From the NCBI GenBank assembly GCA_002694025.1, contig NZKX01000039.1:1-6528 (forward strand): 6,528 nt of DNA. The letters run 5' to 3'. The notes under the pieces are model-generated. The model was not told where the DNA came from. It made no database searches and saw nothing but the letters and a program-made list of their open reading frames with translations. Position 1 is the first letter of the stretch. Each line of letters opens with the position of its first letter. The position numbers were made by a program, and so were the translations under genes. This DNA is from Fidelibacterota bacterium. GTDB taxonomy: Bacteria > Marinisomatota > Marinisomatia > Marinisomatales > UBA1611. Shown in pieces: positions 1 to 6,528 of the stretch.

Positions 1-1329
1 TAAAAAACCAATAATCATTCCTGCAATTACGCCTTCACGAGTTGTTTCAGGCCACCACAATGTCAAAACAAGAGCTGGTCCAAATGCTGAACCCAACCCG
101 CTCCATGCATAACTCACGACACTAAAAATATTTTTACCATTCATTTGTGAATATATAGCAATTCCAAATGCGATAAGTCCAAGAATTAATATCACAATTC
201 TATTTAATCTTAAAAGACCTTTTTCAGATAAGTTTACCTTCAAATATTGATGGAAAAAATCTTCAGTTATAGCAGAGGTTGAAACTAGAAGTTGAGAATC
301 CGCTGTTGACATCATAGCAGCAACGGCTCCAGAAATAAACAATCCAGCTATTATAGGATTAAGAAGTGTTTTTGCTAATAAAGGCATTGACTTTTCAGGA
401 TCATTAGCTAAAAAGTAATCTGGTCCAAAATAAGCCAATGATACAATCCCTATTAAAAAGGCACCAATAACTCCTGGTATTGTCCATGCTATAGCTATGT
501 TTCTAGCCATTTTTACATCTCGGACATTTCTAATTGCCATATATCTAATTATTAAATGAGGCTGCCCCAAATATCCCAATCCCCAACTTAAACCACTTAT
601 TACTGTAAAAAATGCTAAATAGCCATGATGACCCATAAAAAAGGAAGAATTATTTTTACCAAAAGCAATATTTGCAGATTCTAAAGTTTTAGGAATAGAG
701 ATGCTTTGATTGCTTAATTCAATACATCCAACTACAGGTAATATTATCAAAGTTGAAATCATTAATATGCCCTGAATAAAATCTGTCCATGCAACAGCAT
801 AGAAGCCTCCCATTAAAGTATAAATTATAATAACAAAGGCGCCAATGGTAATTCCATATACCTGATCCACATTAAATAAAATATTTAAAACTTTCCCAGA
901 AGCATGAAATTGTGCAGAAACGTAAAAAAGAAAGAAAAAAGCAATTATTCCTGTGGAAAAAAGCCTAATTATATTAGAATTATCTGCATAACGCTTGTGC
1001 AAGTAATCAGGTATGGTAAGAGCATTATATTTCTCAGTCTCTTGCCGAATTTTTTTGGCAACAAGCAGCCACGAAGAGATTATTCCAAATATGATACCTA
1101 TAACTGACCAAAATTCGCCCAGTCCTATCGCTATAGCTGCACCAGGTAATGCTAGGAGTAGCCAAGCAGATTCACCCGAAGCTCTTTCAGAAAAAGCGAC
1201 AACCCACGGGCTTAATGTCCTGCCTGCTAAGAAGTAGTCTTCTTGGTTTTGATTGTATTTAAATGTTTTAAGACCTACCCAAATTAAAAAAAATAAGTAA
1301 AAAACAAATATAAATCCTATTAAGCTCAT
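1..1329 (-). CDS. putP: PutP-type sodium:solute symporter, 3' end beyond window (443 residues visible)
   Basis: This is a multi-pass inner-membrane transporter of the solute:sodium symporter family, closest by eye to the Na+/proline symporter PutP. The reading frame stays open to base 1, so the last 50-60 residues of a roughly 500-residue protein are missing. Family landmarks in order are DYFLAGRTL (31-39), ASGESAWLLLALPG (50-63), LTIPDYLHKRYAD (around 104-116), WGLGYLGQPH (249-258), MSTADSQLLVS (340-350, with S341 and T342 matching the E. coli PutP Na+ ligands S340 and T341), and YAWSGLGSAFGPAL near residue 415. E. coli PutP has D55-M56 in the second motif; here these are G52-E53. The ATG lies one base after the uppP stop and has no Shine-Dalgarno sequence, suggesting translational coupling. 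The family is clear; proline as substrate is inferred and another small solute is possible. Confidence 0.9.
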   Translation of the reverse strand, partial: MSLIGFIFVFYLFFLIWVGLKTFKYNQNQEDYFLAGRTLSPWVVAFSERASGESAWLLLALPGAAIAIGLGEFWSVIGIIFGIISSWLLVAKKIRQETEKYNALTIPDYLHKRYADNSNIIRLFSTGIIAFFFLFYVSAQFHASGKVLNILFNVDQVYGITIGAFVIIIYTLMGGFYAVAWTDFIQGILMISTLIILPVVGCIELSNQSISIPKTLESANIAFGKNNSSFFMGHHGYLAFFTVISGLSWGLGYLGQPHLIIRYMAIRNVRDVKMARNIAIAWTIPGVIGAFLIGIVSLAYFGPDYFLANDPEKSMPLLAKTLLNPIIAGLFISGAVAAMMSTADSQLLVSTSAITEDFFHQYLKVNLSEKGLLRLNRIVILILGLIAFGIAIYSQMNGKNIFSVVSYAWSGLGSAFGPALVLTLWWPETTREGVIAGMIIGFL

Positions 1330-1330
1330 T

Positions 1331-2089
1331 TCAATAAATCATTGTAAAAAAACCAATTATTACACAATATATTCCAAAGTAATGAAACTTCCCTTTTCCA
1401 AGCCAACTTAGCAACCACTTTAAGGCAAAAATACCAACTAGAAATGAACTTGTTATTGCAGCAAAACCGTGGGAAGCTGTAATAGAAAAATTGTTAAAAG
1501 AATCTAACAAGGTTAAAAATCCTGCCCCGCTTATTATAGGTATTGCCATTAAGAATGAAAATTTTGCGGCATCTTTAGCTTTAATGCCAATTAATAAGGC
1601 AGCAGATATAGTCATTCCGCTCCTTGAAATACCGGGCATAATTGCCAAAGCTTGAAAAAGTCCAATCAAAACTGATGAGGTAATGTTAAGGTTTGTATTT
1701 TTTGGTTTGAAAAAATAGGATAAGATCAAAATTAACCCTGTGAACATTAATGCAATGCTAACAGTAAAATAATCATCAAAAAACAGTTCAAAATAATCTT
1801 TGAATAATATCCCCAAAATTGCTGCAGGTAGGCTAGCAACGAGGAGAAAAATTATATACGACTGATTTTTTTCGCTCTTGAAATCAAGTATTAAAAATTT
1901 TAAATCATTTGAAAATACAACTAAAATACTAGCGAGAGTTCCAATATGAACTAAAACCTCAAATTCGTTACCATTTTCTTCAATTCCTAGAATATGCTGT
2001 ATTAAAACTAAATGCCCAGAACTACTTATGGGTAAAAATTCTGTCAGACCTTGGATGATGCCTAAAGTAATTGCTTCAAAAAATGTCAT
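1331..2089 (-). CDS. uppP: Undecaprenyl-diphosphatase (BacA/UppP family)
   Basis: UppP is an integral membrane enzyme that removes a phosphate from undecaprenyl pyrophosphate, regenerating the lipid carrier for peptidoglycan and other surface polymers. Loss sensitises cells to bacitracin, hence the old name bacA. The 252-residue protein is somewhat shorter than the 273 of E. coli but complete. Both signature regions are present: QGLTEFLPISSSGH at 13-26, with E17 as the conserved catalytic glutamate and H26, and PGISRSGMT at 152-160 with R156. The first acidic position of the (E/Q)xxxE motif is Gln13, a common natural variant. About eight hydrophobic segments cover the chain, in keeping with the family. 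It starts three bases after the pgeF stop; an AGG nine bases before the ATG, inside the end of pgeF, is a possible weak ribosome binding site. Confidence in the family is very high. Confidence 0.96.
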   Translation of the reverse strand: MTFFEAITLGIIQGLTEFLPISSSGHLVLIQHILGIEENGNEFEVLVHIGTLASILVVFSNDLKFLILDFKSEKNQSYIIFLLVASLPAAILGILFKDYFELFFDDYFTVSIALMFTGLILILSYFFKPKNTNLNITSSVLIGLFQALAIMPGISRSGMTISAALLIGIKAKDAAKFSFLMAIPIISGAGFLTLLDSFNNFSITASHGFAAITSSFLVGIFALKWLLSWLGKGKFHYFGIYCVIIGFFTMIY

Positions 2090-2092
2090 ACT

Positions 2093-2758
2093 TTAAGGCC
2101 TAAAACTTATTAACCCAATCATTCGTCCCGCGTTTTTTCCATTTCTTCTAAATGAAAAATATTTATCTTTTTGGCAATATGAACAATCATTACTAATTCT
2201 AATTTTATTTTTATTAAACCCGTTATTTTTTAACTCTTGGAAAGCAATATCTTGCAAGTCAATCATAAATTTTCCATTAGGTTTTGGTTTTATATGCTCG
2301 GAAGGAAACCTACTAACTACATCGTTAGAGATTTCAAAACAACATTTTTGGATTGATGGACCAATCAAAATATCAAAGTCATTTAATTTGTATCCCCTTC
2401 CTTCAATCAAAACAGAAGTTTCCTTCAAAATACCCTCAATTAATCCCTTCCATCCAGCGTGGACAACTCCATAAAATATTAAACTATGGTGAGCAAAAAA
2501 TATAGGCATACAATCTGCAACTTTAATACAACAAACAATTTTAGGATTAGAAGTAAAAACACCATCACAGTTATCTATTCGCCCAGGAATATTTGAATAG
2601 GTAACATTTGTTGAGTGAGTTTGATTTGGAATTAGAAAATTTTTATTACTCAAATCATGAAGTGATGAATATTCTAATTTTTCTAACCGGTTTTTAAGCA
2701 TGAAATCCTTTGCAAGAAATTTAACTTTTATTGATTTATTACTAATATTTTCAAACAT
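2093..2758 (-). CDS. pgeF: Peptidoglycan editing factor PgeF (YfiH/DUF152, polyphenol oxidase-like)
   Basis: This 221-residue cytoplasmic protein belongs to the YfiH/PgeF family. In E. coli PgeF removes UDP-MurNAc tripeptides carrying L-Ser instead of L-Ala; other members are described as laccase-like or purine nucleoside phosphorylases. The metal-site residues are present: H48 in NQTHSTNV (45-52), C83 in VADCMPIFF (80-88) and H100 in VVHAGWKGL (98-106). Further landmarks are GPSIQKCCFEI (133-143) and the C-terminal DCSYCQKD (191-198), FSFRRNGKNAGRMIG (201-215). I chose the ATG at 2758. A longer frame runs up to an ATG at 2812, but its 18 extra residues are not family-like and would overlap the preceding gene by 44 nt. 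The chosen start leaves a 10-nt AT-rich gap with no Shine-Dalgarno sequence. Being just before uppP and after an LpoA-like gene supports the peptidoglycan role. Confidence 0.93.
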   Translation of the reverse strand: MFENISNKSIKVKFLAKDFMLKNRLEKLEYSSLHDLSNKNFLIPNQTHSTNVTYSNIPGRIDNCDGVFTSNPKIVCCIKVADCMPIFFAHHSLIFYGVVHAGWKGLIEGILKETSVLIEGRGYKLNDFDILIGPSIQKCCFEISNDVVSRFPSEHIKPKPNGKFMIDLQDIAFQELKNNGFNKNKIRISNDCSYCQKDKYFSFRRNGKNAGRMIGLISFRP

Positions 2759-2768
2759 AAAAATAAAT

Positions 2769-4598
2769 TTAATGAGTTGCTTTCTTATATGCTTGTCCTT
2801 CAAAATTACCAATTAATTTTAATTTTTGATCTTGATATTGAAGAACTTGCACAGATACATTTTCATTTTTTAGAGTTCCTCCAAATTTAATGCTTGTATT
2901 AGCGCTAGAATACCTTCTTTTTGTTCTTAATTGTTGAGAAAATTGCTTTTTATTTAGGTAGGTTTTCCCAACCACCTCTTCCAAAAATTTCATGTGCTCA
3001 TATGCCAGCTTATAATAGTTAGAATATGAATCGTCTTCATCATTAATAATGGTTGAAGAAAAATCAGATATTACTCTAAGACCTTGAATATGAGGGCCGA
3101 TTACTTTTTGATTTAATAATTTCATATTTAACCAATTTTCATTTCCAAAAATATTTGTTTTAAGATTGTAAAACGGTAATTGAGTTCCTATATATGTTAA
3201 TTCATCAAGGCCGATGGGAATATAAAGAGCTTGGATAGTTTCTAGCTCTACTTTTAAGGAATCACTCTTGCTCATCTTCTCTTCATCATCATTTGGTAAA
3301 GAAAAGAAGTCGTTTACATCTACGTCAAATAAAGCATCCAGGCTATCAATCTCTAAATTTATTATATCATTCTGAAATTCTTCTTGAGGAATTAAATCCC
3401 AAGCCTTTCTTCTTATGTTACCTAATTGTTTTGATAGATCTAGTGGAGTTTCAACATACCACTCGATTGCAACAGGGTCGACACCAAGTTGATGACATTC
3501 GTTAATAAAATAATCAGTGTTTAGTTTATTCAGTCCATACCCAGGAGATAGAACAGCTATTGAAGTAAAGCCCAATTCTTTAATAATTAAGTTCGCTGTT
3601 TTTTCAGCAAGTGTTTTACTAGAAGGCGCTAGAAAGAATAAGTTTTCATTTTGTTCAGATAAACCAATAGGATTGAGCTTTGGTACAAGAATGGGAATAT
3701 CAATCGTTGAACCAGCTAGAGCAAAAACTTCATCGCCTGTCAGAGGTCCTATAATTCCTGAAACTAAATCATTTTTATAAAGATTTTTGGCGATACGAAG
3801 AGCATTAGCCCCTAATCCTTTGCTATCATAAACTAAAAAACGCATATTTGATGATTTAAATGATTCTGCAAGTCCTAAAAAGTAATTCTCGCCTATTTTT
3901 TTATTATAACCGGATAACGGAATTATTGCGCCAAAAGTAATGGGTCTTGCTAATGCTTGATTTGATATTTTTTTCAACTCTCCAAAAAGATTTGAAAATT
4001 TTCCAGGCAAAAAATAGGTATCAATTTCATTTATCATTGACTTCACATTAAAATAATCCCCATTAAGCCATGACTGGTAACACCTTGCCAAATTAATTAT
4101 TGCTCTATTAAAATTATTTCTTTCTCTAAATAATATGGTTTCAATTTTTTTTTCAGAAAGGCCTAAACCAATGCAATTATAAATTCTTTGATCTAGTTCG
4201 TTTTTATAAGACAAGTTATCTAAGAGTCGTCTTGCCTTTAAATAATTTGTGAAAGCTAATGTTATCTTTCCTTCGTTGAAAGCACAATCTCCAAGGAGGA
4301 TGTGGATATTTACTTCATAAGGTGAATTTTGATAATTAGCTAAAAGAGTTTTGCATGTTCTTCTCGCTTTATCCCATAGACCTTGCTGGCTTTGCGATTT
4401 TGCTATTAAAAGCTGGGAAGCAGGATCCTTGTAATCCCTATCTACTTCATTAAGTTTTCTAAAATATTCCTCTGAAAGCCTATAACGTCCATCTTTATAA
4501 AATTGAAGAGCTTCATCGAATTTTTCATAGTAGTTTTTAGAAACTAAGACAGAATTAAAAAAAATTAAAAAATAAAGGCTTTTTTTAAGTTTTATCAT
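2769..4598 (-). CDS. Exported TPR plus type-1 periplasmic-binding fusion, LpoA-like (possible penicillin-binding protein activator)
   Basis: This 609-residue protein has a Lys-rich start and hydrophobic core typical of a Sec signal peptide (1 to about 21). Helical TPR-like repeats follow from about 24 to 215, with units visible near 27-50, 58-93 and 94-128. A type-1 periplasmic-binding domain spans about 219-600: ITFGAIIPLSG at 220-230, IIGPLTGDEV at 282-291, IPILVPKLNP at 301-310, IQALYIPIGLDEL at 455-467. The same order, TPR then binding-protein fold, occurs in E. coli LpoA, the outer-membrane lipoprotein that activates PBP1A. Here no lipobox cysteine follows the signal, so it is probably soluble in the periplasm or retained by its signal. 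An acidic insert (411-451) interrupts the second lobe. Location ahead of pgeF and uppP fits a cell-wall role. An amino-acid-binding receptor is the alternative. The architecture is well supported, the function inferred. Confidence 0.75.
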   Translation of the reverse strand: MIKLKKSLYFLIFFNSVLVSKNYYEKFDEALQFYKDGRYRLSEEYFRKLNEVDRDYKDPASQLLIAKSQSQQGLWDKARRTCKTLLANYQNSPYEVNIHILLGDCAFNEGKITLAFTNYLKARRLLDNLSYKNELDQRIYNCIGLGLSEKKIETILFRERNNFNRAIINLARCYQSWLNGDYFNVKSMINEIDTYFLPGKFSNLFGELKKISNQALARPITFGAIIPLSGYNKKIGENYFLGLAESFKSSNMRFLVYDSKGLGANALRIAKNLYKNDLVSGIIGPLTGDEVFALAGSTIDIPILVPKLNPIGLSEQNENLFFLAPSSKTLAEKTANLIIKELGFTSIAVLSPGYGLNKLNTDYFINECHQLGVDPVAIEWYVETPLDLSKQLGNIRRKAWDLIPQEEFQNDIINLEIDSLDALFDVDVNDFFSLPNDDEEKMSKSDSLKVELETIQALYIPIGLDELTYIGTQLPFYNLKTNIFGNENWLNMKLLNQKVIGPHIQGLRVISDFSSTIINDEDDSYSNYYKLAYEHMKFLEEVVGKTYLNKKQFSQQLRTKRRYSSANTSIKFGGTLKNENVSVQVLQYQDQKLKLIGNFEGQAYKKATH

Positions 4599-4642
4599 CT
4601 AAATATTGTTAGCAAATAATTTTTATTAATTGATATTAATTA
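4599..4642 (-). other. AT-rich 44-nt spacer, largest intergenic gap in the window
   Basis: This gap separates the BamE-like gene from the LpoA-like gene and holds only five G or C bases. On the coding strand it contains a weak inverted repeat, TTAAT-ATCA-ATTAA, just after the upstream stop. The repeat is too short and AT-only to call a terminator. No Shine-Dalgarno sequence precedes the downstream ATG. If the operon has an internal promoter this is the likeliest place, but I cannot assign promoter boxes. Confidence 0.5.
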
Positions 4643-5491
4643 TTAATTGTTGATATAAACTAATTTATCATATTCAAACTGAAAATAGATTTTTTTATCC
4701 AAAGATTTATACATCCACTGTTCACCAATGCCATGAAGACTTGAGGTGTTATTTATTTCATCTGGATAACCAACAGCTATTCGAACCTGCTTTGAAGACA
4801 TACCAATTTTTGCTCTTCTGTTCTTAATTTCTTGATGAATCTCGCTTCCCCATTCTTTTGGTAAAGGGTCATCGATAAAATAATGATCTTTTATTCCAAC
4901 TTTTAATCCTTGGAGATTATAACGCACAAGAGCATTTTCTCCGCTTTCAGCCAAAACTTTTAACCATATTGGATGCCCTTTGTCAGAATTTTGAAAAATA
5001 ATAACGTCTATCACTTTAACACTTTGAAAAGGATAAAAGGTTTTTGCAAAATTCGTAAGAAAGTTTTTTTCATCAACTACATCGTTTAACCATATTGTTT
5101 TACCAATTAGGATTTTTGCGGCTAAAATAGTTTTTTCAAGAACGATATAACTAGGCAAAACTCTATGATTTTTGTGATCATTTATTTTAAAGAACCTTCC
5201 TTTTTTATCTCTAATAACAATATAATTTTGATCAATATTTTTAAATGACCCAGCTATATTATAAATCTTATTTCTTGTTTTATAGTATGGAATGTTTCTC
5301 TTTGAAGAAAACTTAGAAAAAACCCGGTTAAAATGATGCTGTTTTTTATATCCAGGATCAAGCTCTGCTATGCGAATTGATTCTCCTACCCATCGATTAG
5401 AGATAATATCTTTCTTTTGGAAATTGATACTGAAACAATTAAAAGATAAAGTAATTGTTAATATATTAAAAAAGTAAGGAGTAATTTTCAT
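4643..5491 (-). CDS. Secreted protein with C-terminal BamE/SmpA-like domain, function unknown
   Basis: I do not recognise a named family for the whole 282-residue protein. Residues 1 to about 21 look like a Sec signal peptide (MKIT, then a hydrophobic stretch ending near FNCFS); the Cys at 19 is preceded by SFN, not a lipobox. Residues about 75-210 carry alternating short beta-like stretches, such as YIVIRDKKGRFFKI (90-103) and VKVIDVIIF (158-166), possibly SH3-like. Residues about 224-281 resemble the SmpA/OmlA (BamE) fold: KIGMSSKQVRIAVGYPDEIN (228-247), then GEQWMYKS (256-263) and IYFQFEYDKLVYI (268-280), the usual helix, G-P turn and beta pattern. It starts 11 nt after the MORN gene and precedes the LpoA-like gene by 44 nt. 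A periplasmic or outer-membrane location is inferred. BamE itself is a short lipoprotein, so this is not a BamE orthologue. Confidence 0.72.
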   Translation of the reverse strand: MKITPYFFNILTITLSFNCFSINFQKKDIISNRWVGESIRIAELDPGYKKQHHFNRVFSKFSSKRNIPYYKTRNKIYNIAGSFKNIDQNYIVIRDKKGRFFKINDHKNHRVLPSYIVLEKTILAAKILIGKTIWLNDVVDEKNFLTNFAKTFYPFQSVKVIDVIIFQNSDKGHPIWLKVLAESGENALVRYNLQGLKVGIKDHYFIDDPLPKEWGSEIHQEIKNRRAKIGMSSKQVRIAVGYPDEINNTSSLHGIGEQWMYKSLDKKIYFQFEYDKLVYINN

Positions 5492-5502
5492 ATAATAAAA
5501 GA

Positions 5503-6528
5503 TTATTCAACTGGTTTACCATCTTTCCATACTCCTACTCTTTTATCACCATTAGGGTAAGTAAAAGTACCTTGTCCATCCATATTACCGTTATCAAACT
5601 CACCAACATACTTATTTCCATTTTTATACGTGAAGACACCTAAACCATGCCTTTTCCCCTCCATAAATTCTCCTATGTATAAATTCCCATTTTTGAACGA
5701 ATAACTTCCTTGTCCATTCATTTCACCATTTCTAAACATACCCTCATAGTAGTTACCATTTGAAAATTGGTAATTACCTTGTCCGTTCATTTTATCATTA
5801 CTCCATTCTCCAGAATACTTTCCACCATCAATTAATATGAATGTACCAAAGCCTTCTCTTTTTCCATTTTTGAATGATCCTTTGTATTTATTGCCATTTG
5901 AAAACTCAATTGAACCCTCTCCATTTAATTTACCATCTTTAAAATTGCCTTTACATTTACTGCCATTGGCAAATTGATATTCGCCTTTGCCAATTATTTT
6001 ATCTTTTTCCCAATAACCTTTATATTTGTCACCATCGGCAAATTCAAATTCCCCATAATCATGCTTCAAGTCATTTTTCCAAGATCCTTCATATCTATCT
6101 CCGATGGATGAAAAATATATTCCTTTTCCTTCTTTTTTACCATCATACCATTCTCCATCATAATAATCACCTATCGCAGTTTTATAGATTCCCTTTCCAT
6201 GAAACTTATTATTTTTAAAGTTACCCAGATATTCTATCCCATTAATTATAACAGTTAGCTTACCATACCCTTCCTTATTACCATTTACCCATTCACCATC
6301 ATAGATGTCGCCGTTGGCATATGACATTTTTCCTTTTCCATTTTTATAGTTATTCTTCCACTGTCCCTCATACTTATCCTTATTAGCATAAACAAGAATT
6401 CCTTGGGCATTTTTTAAATTATTCTTCCACTCACCTTCATAAATATTGCCTTTAGAATCCGTATAGATTCCAAAACCATTTTTTTCACCATCCCTCCAAT
6501 TACCAACATATTTTGCTCCATTAAGGTA
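5503..6528 (-). CDS. MORN-repeat protein, 5' end beyond window (341 residues visible)
   Basis: The visible protein is almost wholly MORN repeats of 23 residues with the pattern YxGxWxNGxxxGxGxxxxxNGxx: fourteen full units and a final half unit ending in WKDGKPVE. An ATG at 6327 could be taken as the start, but the same frame stays open for 67 more codons to the window edge, and those codons encode three more good repeats (for example YEGEWKNN and YEGQWKNN), so that Met is internal. One unit starts with Cys (CKGNFKDG) and one is 24 residues long. No signal peptide or partner domain is visible, since the N-terminus is missing. MORN arrays form elongated beta-hairpin rods implicated in lipid or protein contact; bacterial functions are mostly unknown. 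It is the first visible gene of the operon, 11 nt before the BamE-like gene. Repeat assignment is secure, role unknown. Confidence 0.9.
   Translation of the reverse strand, partial: YLNGAKYVGNWRDGEKNGFGIYTDSKGNIYEGEWKNNLKNAQGILVYANKDKYEGQWKNNYKNGKGKMSYANGDIYDGEWVNGNKEGYGKLTVIINGIEYLGNFKNNKFHGKGIYKTAIGDYYDGEWYDGKKEGKGIYFSSIGDRYEGSWKNDLKHDYGEFEFADGDKYKGYWEKDKIIGKGEYQFANGSKCKGNFKDGKLNGEGSIEFSNGNKYKGSFKNGKREGFGTFILIDGGKYSGEWSNDKMNGQGNYQFSNGNYYEGMFRNGEMNGQGSYSFKNGNLYIGEFMEGKRHGLGVFTYKNGNKYVGEFDNGNMDGQGTFTYPNGDKRVGVWKDGKPVE
5542..6510 (-). repeat. 69-bp coding tandem repeat (14 MORN units)
   Basis: The MORN units give a 69-nt period at the DNA level. The units are diverged overall. The later ones share near-identical blocks, for example plus-strand CCTTGTCCRTTCAT at 5708 and 5777, exactly one period apart, and CCTTGTCCAT at 5570, two periods before 5708. 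These encode the (M/D)NGQG-type core and suggest more recent duplication at the C-terminal end. Confidence 0.88.

Noticed and set aside
904..1237. Two overlapping plus-strand open frames of 67 and 74 codons
   Set aside because: They lie antisense within the well-supported PutP-like gene and their translations show no domain or family resemblance.
2049..2054. Gln13 in UppP as a loss of catalytic glutamate
   Set aside because: The family motif allows Glu or Gln at this place and QGLTEFLP is common in functional UppP proteins.
3293..3780. Two plus-strand open frames of 70 and 87 codons
   Set aside because: They are antisense to the LpoA-like gene, lack family resemblance and have no upstream signals.
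4620..4642. Inverted repeat TTAAT/ATTAA as a possible terminator
   Set aside because: The stem is five A-T pairs with no GC, chance-level in such AT-rich DNA.
5432..5437. Cys19 of the BamE-tailed protein as a lipoprotein attachment site
   Set aside because: The preceding residues SFN do not fit a lipobox, which needs a small residue such as Gly or Ala just before the Cys.
5542..6510. Regular spacing that might suggest a CRISPR or satellite array
   Set aside because: The 69-bp period is in frame and encodes MORN units; there are no near-identical repeats separated by unique spacers.

Overview
The window is an AT-rich (about one third G+C by eye), gene-dense stretch in which every supported gene lies on the minus strand. 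Reading in the direction of transcription, from the right edge to the left, the order is: a MORN-repeat protein (N-terminus beyond the right edge), a secreted protein ending in a BamE/SmpA-like domain, an exported TPR plus periplasmic-binding-protein fusion resembling LpoA, pgeF, uppP, and a PutP-type sodium:solute symporter (C-terminus beyond the left edge). Gaps between genes are 11, 44, 10, 3 and 1 nt, so this looks like one operon or the middle of a longer one. No stretch above 44 nt lacks a gene. I found no RNA gene, mobile element, CRISPR array or convincing terminator.

The content points to a Gram-negative bacterium with a compact, low-GC genome, of the free-living marine bacterioplankton kind. 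Most starts lack a Shine-Dalgarno sequence. Together with the sequence style of the PutP-like, PgeF and BamE-like proteins, this leans towards the Bacteroidota/Marinimicrobia (FCB) side rather than Proteobacteria. That placement is an inference from memory of these families and is weak without a phylogeny.

The four middle genes share a cell-envelope theme. UppP recycles the undecaprenyl lipid carrier used for peptidoglycan and O-antigen synthesis. PgeF removes wrongly built peptidoglycan precursors. LpoA-like proteins in Enterobacteria activate a peptidoglycan synthase. BamE-like folds are common in outer-membrane and periplasmic proteins. The flanking MORN protein and symporter may simply be co-transcribed. 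The points most worth following are the LpoA-like protein without a lipobox in this peptidoglycan context, the uncharacterised BamE-tailed protein, and the altered first sodium-site motif in the PutP-like transporter. I see no clear sign of a wholly new defence or mobile system.
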